From the NCBI GenBank assembly GCA_949825025.1, contig OX463778.1:9662733-9726732 (forward strand): a stretch of 64,000 bases of DNA. Reading direction: 5' to 3'. Positions 46,882 to 57,538 of this stretch are shown in pieces. A model generated the notes under the pieces. That model did not search any database. It was not told the origin of the DNA and saw nothing but the letters and a program-made list of their open reading frames with translations. The stretch comes from Siphlonurus alternatus (Eukaryota; Arthropoda; Insecta; Ephemeroptera; Siphlonuridae). How positions within the stretch are numbered: position 1 is the first letter of the stretch; each line of letters begins with the position of its first letter. The position numbers and the translations under genes are program-made.

Positions 46882-48643
46882 TATTATTAGTCTTTTATTT
46901 AACACAGAAAGTGTACATATTAACAGCACTAGAAACATACATTATAGAAAAACATTACAATAGAACACATAAAACATACATACAAAACATATATAATAGT
47001 TACAGAATAACAGAACAATAGAAAATGATAATAAAACAATATAAAATAAAATAACAGATGATACTAACAGCCTGTTACATCATAATAATAATATATCATA
47101 TATATAATCACATATATAAAACAAAATATGACATAGAAAATAGATAGAATAAAAAAACTTATTGCTTCATTGCTATTCAAAATCTATAGACTATATGAAA
47201 TCTCCCCTGGCATAATCGCTAATAGGCTTAATTCTAGATTTACAGATATTTAAATGATATTGGCTACAATATTCATTACATAATTTACATACACAAGATT
47301 GTTCAGCTTTATGATAACCAGAAGATTTACAAATTAGATGGTGGAAGCCGTGAACAGCCTGGCGAGTTAAAACATTTCTAACATTGGATCTATCCAATTG
47401 GGGCAGACACCAATGTTTACATGTCATAGCATCAGTGCTGTAAAACTCAGGATTAATATCCTGAGCTTTTTGATTCCTGACAGCTATAAAATTGGAATAT
47501 TGATCTGTCGTTGGAAGTTTAAACATTTCTTTGATTTCTGTAATAAAATAATTGGAATCTATCAGTTTATAGGCCAGTCTAGTTTCGGTAAATTTTGACA
47601 GACACAGTAATCTTTTAACAAACATGGCTTTTACTGATTCTAATTTATCAAAATCGGATACAGATAAATGAGGCCATACAATTTCAATACCATAAGTAGC
47701 CACAGGGGCGACTTTTAAATTGAATAGTTTGAGCCCTGTTTTGACGGATAGACCAGACAGCCCTGAGATAGTGTACATAACAGTGATAGCGTTCTTACAT
47801 CTTTCTGTTATATGTTTAGAAAAAGAATGCCCTGTCATTTGAAGTATTATGCCAAGATATTTAAATGAATTTAGAAATTCAATCTTTTGACCGTCACAAT
47901 AAATTTCATCGTTTTTGCATAACGGTCCGCCTCTTCTAAACTTAACAACCTTGGTTTTCTCTGTGTTAATTTCTAGACCATTTGTTTTGGCCCAGATGGA
48001 TAGATTATTTAGCACTTTTTGTAGCTTGACTTTGCTCTTTGAAATAATAGCAAGATCATCTGCATATAAATTTAGTACGACTTGATCATTTTCATTTTCA
48101 CAGTTTATATCTTTTGTAATCTCGGTTATATCTGCAGTAAAAAGATTGAAAAGAAGAGAGCTGCTCGGGTCTCCTTGCAAAACTCCGTTAGATTGAATAA
48201 TATTACTAGAACATGATAAACGATCTTGAACACATACATAATTGATATTTAGAATAACAGCTAAGATATTCAAAATTTCAGAAGGAATTACTTTAAGTGA
48301 CTTCAGCTTTTCAATGAGCAAATTCCTATTGACCGAATCAAAAGCTTTTCTGAAGTCTACAAAAGCAATATATAAATGACCCTTTGGCTTCTCCAATGCT
48401 AGTTTAATTTGATTATATACTGTGGATACAGCTTGTATTGTGGAACGTCCTGGCATAAAGCCGTATTGCTCTTTTGGAATAAGATAGTGGGTGGAATCAA
48501 AAAGCCTGTTTGCAATTAATCTCGAGAAGAGTTTGTACATGGTATCACCATGGATAATACCTCTGTATGAGTCGGGTGACATAATATTACCCTTCCCTTT
48601 GTATAATACCATTAGGTAGGCGATCCGCCACAATTCCGGAATT
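46882..48643 (-). mobile_element. 5'-truncated non-LTR retrotransposon (unit 4 only)
   Basis: 1762 bp flanked by the 13-bp duplication TATTATATAATAT (46869-46881 and 48644-48656); units 1-3 have the empty site. The minus strand carries the RT frame. The 3' side (low coordinates) has an A-rich 3' UTR of about 300 bases and a short TAA-type tail instead of long poly(A). The 5' side is cut inside the RT domain, the usual result of incomplete reverse transcription. Confidence 0.92.
47191..48642 (-). CDS. LINE reverse transcriptase, N-terminally truncated
   Basis: This reverse transcriptase would copy LINE RNA at a nicked chromosomal target. The frame runs to the insertion edge with no true start: it opens with IPELWRIAYLMVLYKGKG, already inside the RT domain, so the endonuclease part is missing. 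RT blocks seen in order: SPDSYRGI; EQYGFMPGRST; YIAFVDFRKAFDSV (first catalytic Asp); GVLQGDPSSSLLFNL; LNLYADDLAII (the YADD catalytic pair); and KTKVVKF. A C-terminal Cys/His cluster, CVCKLCNEYCSQYHLNIC, resembles the zinc-knuckle tails of several LINE clades. No internal stops or frameshifts over 480 codons, so the insertion is young. Clade not determined. Confidence 0.92.
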   Translation of the reverse strand: MPELWRIAYLMVLYKGKGNIMSPDSYRGIIHGDTMYKLFSRLIANRLFDSTHYLIPKEQYGFMPGRSTIQAVSTVYNQIKLALEKPKGHLYIAFVDFRKAFDSVNRNLLIEKLKSLKVIPSEILNILAVILNINYVCVQDRLSCSSNIIQSNGVLQGDPSSSLLFNLFTADITEITKDINCENENDQVVLNLYADDLAIISKSKVKLQKVLNNLSIWAKTNGLEINTEKTKVVKFRRGGPLCKNDEIYCDGQKIEFLNSFKYLGIILQMTGHSFSKHITERCKNAITVMYTISGLSGLSVKTGLKLFNLKVAPVATYGIEIVWPHLSVSDFDKLESVKAMFVKRLLCLSKFTETRLAYKLIDSNYFITEIKEMFKLPTTDQYSNFIAVRNQKAQDINPEFYSTDAMTCKHWCLPQLDRSNVRNVLTRQAVHGFHHLICKSSGYHKAEQSCVCKLCNEYCSQYHLNICKSRIKPISDYARGDFI

Positions 48644-48799
48644 TATTATATAATATAGTGCTAGACTGCAATGTGACTCAAGTTGTTTGTAAAAATTAGC
48701 TTTCTTTGTGGGGATAGAGTTGTTTGAATTTTTAGGTGTTAGAGGGGGTTTGAGAATTAGTCAACTTAAATTCTTTCTTGTTGGTTATTGCATATGCAG

Positions 48800-51176
48800 C
48801 TGTGGTGAGTGATGTACGTTCGCTCGCTCGGGGGTGGAGAGGGCCTGTGACCGCATCTCGATCGCTGCTCCTCCAGGAGATGAGGGAGAAGAGCAACCCC
48901 TCCCACTTCCTCTCTGTGCCGGTGAACACTCCGCGGCCTCCGCGCGGAGATCATCTCTGCCTTCTCAAGTTTCAAGGTGACCTCAAATGGACACTATTCT
49001 AATTAGACAGGAATGAGGCATTGTCATACTGGGGGGTTTTGAGTCCCTCACCGCAAATTTGGTCATGCAAGGTAAATAGTAAAATATGTAGAAAACAGTG
49101 CAATGCATGCATATATGCAATGAAATGAAATAATCTTTATTTAGCTTTCGCTATTCAGTACAAATATAGTTTATATATTGTTTTAATTAAACAATATAAA
49201 ACAAGTGGTTCATAAAATTTATGATAGTTCATAGAATTTTATGCCTATATACAGTACAATATTTATTAGGATACAAAAACCATCTTAATAATTATACATT
49301 TTATAGTTTCCAATTATAAATGCATATTAATGCATTCATGGTACCATGTAATGACCTAGCTTTCTAATTGTATTTCCCTCTCCATCCAATAACAAAAATG
49401 CACTAAAATTATATCCTCGTCTGATTTGTTTGTTTTTTTCCTTGCTGTATATAAATGTGGACTCTTTTCAACAAATTAGTAATCAATAAATATGGAACTG
49501 AACCTCAATTATAGCTATTATTTTGGATCAAAAATATATGCAACCAATACAATTATATTAAGTTTTAATATTGTTATTTGGCGTCCATTCATATTCTTTT
49601 TTACAGCGCCAACTGCTTGCCCTGGGGGTGGACTTGAAGCTGTTCCAGAATCCTGCACGCCTCCATCTCACGCTGGCCACCTTCACCGTTCTTGACCAAT
49701 CAGAGCTGGTCAAGGTCAGCAATGCCGTGCAAGAATTTGTCGACCAGGAGGTCAAGTGAGTTCATTATAGTAAAAATTCATTAACCTCGATATCATGATT
49801 AAATGTGTGTATAAAAATATCTGCAGGTAGCCAACTTCCAATTTTGTGTCTATATATAAAATATTAAAATTTAATGTTGTATGTATCTTATATCTGAACA
49901 CACTGTACTGAAAGTTTAATTTATTGTGACACACTTATCTCATCTGTATAGCTAGTGGCCATAAATTCAGTTTTAAATTTAAAATTTTGTGACAAACTTA
50001 TAAAATCATCTGCATTATTAATACTGTATTAAAAAAAAAAAAAAAAAACTATTATTGCATGGTTGTAAAGGTAAAATGTAAGCCTATAAATTAAGTAAAT
50101 AAACTAGATTTAATTCACTGCATATATGGGAGCCAAAATTCAACTGTTTTTAAGAAGTTTCTCAATGAGAGGAGGAGACGGGGGGTGGGGGAGATTGGAC
50201 CTGATCCAGAGTGCTGGAAATCGTACTTTGAAAACCTTAAAATCTGGGCCTTATAAAAATAGCTACTATAATAAATACTGTATATTCTGGTACACATGTC
50301 CTGTGGCTTGCTCGAATCCAGGACGCTGACCAAAGGCAAGCCCCTCATATGTTCCGTGTGCGAGGGTTGAAGATCATGTGTGACGACCCCTCGTGTGTGG
50401 ACATTCTTTACGGCTGCGTGGAGGAGGATAAATGCGGAACTCTGCTGCAGCGCATCGCAGACAAGGCCAACAAAGTGCTCGAGAAGACAGGTGTGTATGT
50501 TGATGTGGACGTTGATTATTAATTGCTATTAGTTATTTTGTAATCAGAAACAAAAATTGTGTGTATTTTAATGTATTCATAATTATGATAATTCTAGATA
50601 TCCTTTAGAATGATTTTTCTTTACACTCCAAAAGTTGCAACTTTATAAATAATTTGCTAGATATATGAGCTCTTAATTAATACTAAATATTATGCTTATG
50701 AATATTACATAAATTTAAATTCATTATCTGCAATTTTAAAGTTATTATGGTGTCAGTTAACACTTGTTAGTATATACTTAAAGTCTATTATTCATCCAGG
50801 AAATTAATTAGGTTTACCTTTTATTAAATATTGATCGAGTTTTTCCTATCCACGTACACGCAACGCTAATTATTTAATTTTTACTTTACCGCAATCTCCT
50901 TTACTCAGAATTAATTGAGTATTAAAATACTAAAATAAAATTAAAAATTTAAATAGTTTTAACTGACAACTTGTATATAAATTAAGATATTTTACTGTAC
51001 ATAGTGTAAATATTATGGCTGCATGTAAATTCACAATTTTCTATAAGTCATGGTAATAAAATTTGAACAGAAAATCACATTTGTATAAACTAGCAAGTTA
51101 TAATAATTATTTTAACACATTGTGGGGGAAAAGAGAATTTTTAAGAAATATTATTTGTATCTAGAATGCTCTTCCA

Positions 51177-51207
<31 letters not shown>

Positions 51208-52981
51208 GATAATATTGTAATAGAATCTTATTATTATTATTATTATTATAACAAATATGGGTAATATTATTAAATACATATACATAAGACTGCCAGCTTC
51301 TAAACTGTCTCTTTGATTTTCTGACAGTCTACCTTTCAGGTGTATTCTGACAATTAGTATAATTATATTTAATTAGTTAATTAATTGATTATTGATATAG
51401 TAATTAAATAATTTAATAGAGACTATTAAAATTGAATAAATTGTTGTAAAATGATTTAAAATTTATTAACAAGTTTATATTTGTGTAAAGTGTACATAAT
51501 TTTATCTTTACAAATAAGAAATTATTGAAAAAGTAAAAAAAAAAAAAAATGTCAGCCAGTAATGCCATGGGAGTTATCATCAACCTCAAAATTTACTATT
51601 GCAGAAAGGTATAGATTGTGCAAACCTATGCTACTCTGATTTTTTTCAGGTTTTTTAGAACCTGAGAACTTTTTTTAGTATTTTTAAAAAAATATTAAAA
51701 GTTACACAGAGAAATTGACGCCTAGCTAGACGCTTCTCTTAATAAGAGGATAGGACCTAAAAGGGGCTTGGGTTCAAACCAGATCTCATCAAAACTTTTT
51801 AGCAATACTTCCCGGGCACTAAAAAGTCTGAAAAAATAATAAAATTGCCCCGTCTATCTATTTTTGCAATAATAATTTTGAGGTCGATGTCAATTCTCTA
51901 TTGTCACATCTGCAGGTGTTGACGGTTGTTGATGTTTCACAGAGGATTCCTAAGCTGGAGTGTGCACAGCGAGAGTCAGTCAGGGGTGAAGCTGCACGCC
52001 ACCTTGCTGAGCTCACGGTTCAAGCGTGCCCGCCTGCAACGTGAGAGGGAGCGTGAAGGTCTAGGGAAAGATTGAAAAGAGGACTGCACCTTCGACGCCA
52101 CCAGAATTCTTGAGGTAAATAAGTGACAGCTTGTGAGGATTTTTCAAATGTTGATATATTTATATATCGTAGCTAACTATGCAAACAAATATTCAAAATT
52201 TTCACTAGAAAATGAGATAGTCAGCTTCAAACCCAACTATTTGACTATTTAAATAATTCCTTATCATAATACACCTGAAAGGTAGAGAAAGTCAAAGAGA
52301 CAGTTTAGAAGCTGATGGCAGTCTCATGTATATTTCTCATCTAATATTATATATTACCCATATTTGTTATAATTATAATAATAATAACAATTTTTTTAAA
52401 TATTTTTATGCATAATATATATTTTAATATACACTGGATATGGAATGTAAAAAACAATAATTTATCTTACTTATATGTTAATTTAAAAAGCTTTTATTGT
52501 CATTTTCCTAAAATTCTAATTTTTTTTTTTTTTTTTTTTTTAATTATAGCTATGTGTATTTATTATTTCTGCCAAGCTTGGGAAAATTTTGATCATTTTC
52601 AATACTTTTAATTAAGCGATAATATATAGTTTTCTTATAATTATGGTAATAACGTTATTTTTTTGTTCAACTACAATAAATCTATAATTAAACCACAACA
52701 GGGCAGTAAATTGCAGTATATTTATAGTGTATATTATATTTTCTTTTCAGTTCTTCAAAGACTTTGACTTTGGTTGTGCGAGTGTCGATCGTCTGTTGAT
52801 ATCGGTGTGTGGTTCCGAGGACAAGAATGGTTCCCACATTTCTGCCAGTTATCACCGCTTTGCATCAAGCCAACTGAGAAGCAAAAGGAACTGCCAAAGC
52901 ACAACATCCTGCCACTCCCACCAGGCTTCAAAGAAGTCCAGTTCAAAACAGAACCAAGCTAGCTCGCCAAATTTCAGATGA
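48800..52981 (+). pseudogene. ASCC1: ASCC1-like gene fragment (unit 4)
   Basis: Exons at about 48800-48976, 49607-49755, 50322-50490, 51945-52114 and 52751-52981. It has a private substitution in the second exon (NPARLHLTLA for NPACLHLTLA) and LLISV in the last. The frame breaks and the TGA are shared with the other units. The LINE insertion ends about 150 bp upstream of the first recognised exon. Confidence 0.8.
51228..52388. repeat. Inverted-repeat cassette around ASCC1-like exon 4 (unit 4)
   Basis: Same arms and contents as 3937-5103, with a shorter ATT microsatellite in the left arm; exon 51945-52114 lies inside. Confidence 0.72.
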
Positions 52982-53120
52982 AATAATGGGTTGCGATGGA
53001 GGAACTATTCCAAGGCGAGATGAACTTGTTAGAGTTAAGAAGAAGCCTGAACAGGTTAGTTTTTTACCTGAAAAATTACATTTTAGCTCAGTCTTGAGCT
53101 TGTTGAATCCACTTGATCCA

Positions 53121-53352
53121 TTAATAATAATAATAATAATAATAATAAAACTAACGCGGCAAATGTGGCTACGCCACAGTGGCTCACGAAGGGTTTGCCT
53201 GTCTCAAAACCCTCTTAAACAACTCATAATTCTCCGCTTCAACAACTTCTGCCTTCAGCAAATTCCACTCTCTCATTGTGGGCCTAGAGATCTAAAGTAA
53301 AGATTGGTTTATACTGCGGCAATTGTGGTTACACCACTATGGCTCACAGTTT
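53121..53352 (-). mobile_element. LINE 3'-end fragment (unit 4)
   Basis: Same fragment as 5837-6070, with the shortest (TTA)n tail of the four. Confidence 0.68.
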
Positions 53353-53942
53353 GGGGTCCTGTGTGTGATCAAAATTTTGGCAGTTAGATTACAGATACAC
53401 GTTATTTCATGTTTTCATGCACACCTAAGAACATGATATCCCTTACGGTTATTAAGACACCATTATTATTACTGTACAGTATGCATACTTTGGTAATCTA
53501 CAAATATACCTCCACAGCACTATTATTACACACTCCACTTTCTTCAGAACCATATTATCAGTGCTTCATAGGCACTTTAGTATTCTGCTTAATATGCATA
53601 TAACAATACTGTACTTTTTAGTTACAAACAAGTTTATAAGTTTTATTTTAACATTGAATTCCTATAAGATAAAATGAGTTTGGTGCTGAAACCCCTAAAA
53701 AGAGTTACTAGAGCATGCTAGAACTCTAAACAAGGTAAAGGGAACTCTAAACTGGAGATTCTGGGCACAATTAAAATGCTCAGATTTATCACTAAACGCA
53801 GTTTGTATCATTATTTAGGCTGATGCTAACCGTGGTCAGTCAGAAGGCTGGATATCCTTCTTTGTGAACCACCAACTCGCATCTCACAAAGTTTTAATCT
53901 GCACATCGTCTTCTTTTGTGGACCTGCAGCTCCAGCATATGG

Positions 53943-54142
53943 TCTCTCGTCCGGAATAATGAGCTATCTGCTTACTATGATTCAGTTGCAGTAATGAGCT
54001 ATCTGCTATTTCAGGTGAGTGCAATTATGAGCTGTAAATCAGTATAAAATAAAGCTCATAATTGCCTCAACTGAAATAGCAGATAGCTCATTATTGCAAC
54101 GAGATCATGGTAGGAAGTTAGCTCATTATTCCGGATGAGGGA
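53943..54142. mobile_element. 200-bp palindromic MITE-like element (unit 4)
   Basis: Same element at the same place as 6661-6860. Confidence 0.7.
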
Positions 54143-55073
54143 CGATATCAGACAGGGGTAACTGAGAGCTGTCCTGAGTGTACTTGGACATAAAGTAGAA
54201 CAAGTACATCTCGGAACAGCATGAAGAAAACTGCCTTGCTTGCTAGAGATGTAACTCTATAAAACAGAGGGATGCAGAGATTTGAAATTTCAGGAGAGAT
54301 AAGAAGAGCACTCAGTCTATTAATACAGTATCAAAAGAGTTTTGGTTCTCCACGCCTCCATAAGCTTTCTGGTTATGTCTCTAAATAAAACAGGAGTAAA
54401 ATCTGTGGTGTACACACCATGTTGTGAAGACAAACCGTTGCCTCAGAATACAAATCACATAACTACAAAATATTTGATGCAATTCTAAACCTTTTCACAC
54501 TAGAACATAAGGGTCAAAGTTCTGTCAATTTATTTATTTTTAGTTACATGATTTGCATTCTGAGGTGACAAAACCTAATATGCATCTAATCAAACGTTTA
54601 TTCCAGGATGTCCGTGAGCTGGTGCTGACTCCGAACCCGTCATATGCCCGTGAGAGAACTGGTGACATGGGGGAGTCCGGACGGTACGTGGACCACCGCA
54701 CCGCCCCCTACTCCTGCCCTGTGATTGGCCTGGAGCTAAGCGGAAAGTTCCGCTTTGCCTTCCCCTGGAGCCGCGGCTGTGTAGTCTCTGAGAAGGCACT
54801 CAAGGCGGTGCCTTCAAAGCTCTGCCACAAGGTGAATAACAGAAGATGGCTGCATTTAATAGAGACTTCAGGTCAGCTGATTTTTAGTTGTTCCCAGTGT
54901 TCCCACCTACCTATTTTTCAATAAGGAGCAACTTGCTGTTCTTTCTGGATATATTTTTGCTTTGCTTCTAAACTAAATTTCTAAATGTTATTAATCTAAA
55001 CATTCTAAACATAAATTATTTTGAAAAATAAATACACTTTACCATAAATTGAAATTATTATTTTATTTATTAA

Positions 55074-55424
55074 GGGTAAGGTAACGCCGCCAATGTTAAA
55101 AAAAATCCCTCACACAAAAATTCTGAAAAAAAAAAAAATTAAAATGTTCTCCTCTACACCCCCTATCAGTAGCTAAAATATCAGGTACACAAATTCAATC
55201 TATTTTTTGAGTTATGAATTTTTAAAGTTGACTACTTTAACATGGAGAAATGGAACTCCCATGTTAAATTAGTCAACTTTAAAAATCATAACTCAAAAAC
55301 TAGATCGAATATGTATACCTGATATTTTAGCTACTGATAGGGGGTGTAGAGGAGAACATTTTAAAATTTTTTCAGAATTTTTGTGTGAGGGACTTTTTTA
55401 AACATTGGTGGCGTTACCTTACCC
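55074..55424. mobile_element. Palindromic TTAA MITE (unit 4)
   Basis: Same insertion as 7792-8143, one base shorter in the A run. Confidence 0.8.
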
Positions 55425-56625
55425 TTAAGAAATTTCCCATGCTTTTCATCAAGCTATAGAGTAATGATATTATGCATTTTAGACACTGTAAAGCTTAGCA
55501 TGCATAATAAACTATTAATTAACGTTGCTTATAGTTATATTAAATATGATTGTAATGTTTCCTTAATTCACGTTGTGTTACTGGTTCATTATTAATAAAA
55601 TTATTTATTGATATGACTAAACTAAATACATGTTAAATGATTTTTTTTTCATATACTTTAATAAATAATGACTTTCAATATATTATGAAACAAAAATTTA
55701 GTTCAAAATACACAGACCACGGTATATAAATATTACATGGTGTAGATTCTATAGATACTTCTTTGCCAAATTCCTGTTTCTTGCCCACATTGCCAAAAGT
55801 ATTGTTGGGTAATCAACACTTTTTTTTGTGTGTTTTTGCATTCTTCCAACACCAAGGCCTGCGCACTGCGAAGTGCGGGAAGAAAAATAGTAGTCCGTAC
55901 CCCATTTGCTACATCATTGTAAAATTTAAATTAAATCCAATTGAAGTAGATTTTTGCACTCTATAGGCATAATTTCTAAACCTCTTATCTTGCCGTGTAA
56001 AAGTTTCAAAATTTTAGAACCAATTAATTCCTTCTTCCATGAAAAATTTGGGGTCAAAGTTGCATATAACTCAAAGGAATATTGGAATCTAGGACTACTA
56101 CTATTTTAAAAACATTTGATATTATAGTGTGCAGGCCTTGCATGACAGCATTTTCAATTTGGTTTAGTATATATATAGTCACAATGTATCAACTGATATT
56201 TAATGTGAATAAATAAATAAATTGAGTGGTATAGAGGAAGTCCGGGAATAAGTAATAATATAAACACTATACATTCTTTTATAAGGAACAACTTTGAGTG
56301 AGTGCAATAACACTGTAAAAATGTCAACATGCAAATTTGTATCAGTGTTTAGTGCACAGGTTGCATCAACAATTTTTAATTGGTAAATACTGTATGCATA
56401 CTTGTCATGGAATTTTATTAGGTAATCCCGTTAGGATTTTGCACAAGACGTATTATTAGAAATATTTTAGGATAAGATCTTAAGGGCATACAGGCCTCAA
56501 TTAAAAATTTGACAGTCACAGAGAGTTTTGCTTGAGTTGACAATCAACATTTGGCTTGTTTTTTTCGTATGTACGCGATGCAGCTGCATGAGCAGGGGCT
56601 GCAAAGTAAGGATGCAGGTCCTTGA

Positions 56626-56663
56626 TGACGTCAAAATGACGTCACAACACGCAACCATATAAA
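56626..56663 (+). promoter_or_regulatory. Tandem CRE plus TATA candidate (unit 4)
   Basis: Same motifs and spacing as 9345-9382. Confidence 0.5.
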
Positions 56664-56953
56664 CGCCGCCAGTCTCCTATACCATGGCCAGTCTCTGTAT
56701 TTTGTTACAGTTTGAAAGTTTATACTTCTGTAGCTAGAGTCCTTCGAAGAGAAAGACTTTTAGAGATTGGACAATTTTTTACTCTAAGGGTCTGATGATC
56801 TCTGAAGTTCCTGCTATGCATACTCATTTGACTCCATGATAATTCATACCATGGTGTCTGCATATACTGTATACACTATATAATGTGTATGATGTTTTCA
56901 AATTGACAGCTTCAAGTGTTTTAGAGGAAAAAATTATTTTTCCAATTTCCAAC

Positions 56954-56955
<2 letters not shown>

Positions 56956-57025
<70 letters not shown>
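56956..57025. repeat. (TA)n microsatellite (unit 4)
   Basis: About 35 TA dinucleotides. Confidence 0.95.
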
Positions 57026-57029
<4 letters not shown>

Positions 57030-57538
57030 GTGGCTTATGGAGAGCTATGACTTATAAGATATGTAATTTTACTCACTTTTTACATTTGAAAAAAGAGAAA
57101 AGAGTTCTGAATTAACTTTTTGAAATAGAGCCGCATATATCATGGCAATGCAAAAGTTTGTACTTTTTAAATGAAGAGCTTTATTTTTTATATTATAGTT
57201 TAAAAAGAATTGCATTAGACTTTCATTCCTCCCCTATACAATAGCTCCTTGTGCTTGTACTGTCCTGTGTTACAATTAAGAGACTCAGCCTACAGTTTTG
57301 GACCTCGCCCCATGATGTACTTGATGTTTGGTGTCCCTCACATTGCACTGTCCTGTTTGTCATCAGGAGTTCCGGTGGCATATGATGGCGCTTAAGCCGT
57401 GGTAAATCTTATAATAACAAAAAACAACAAAAATAATTTTCAGTTTGTTTATTTTACAAAAAAAAAAAAAGAACATGTTTAAAACAACTGTTTTAATAAC
57501 TATATCTAACTCTTGTTATGTAGCATGATTTCATCATT

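Larger units (their letters stand above)
52986..54831 (+). pseudogene. RTF2: RTF2-like gene fragment (unit 4)
   Basis: Exon 1 at 52986-53054 and the 75-codon exon at 54607-54831; weak candidate exon from 53819. No hAT-like insertion. One silent-looking change (GATATCC for GATATCT) distinguishes the candidate middle exon from the other units. Confidence 0.78.
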
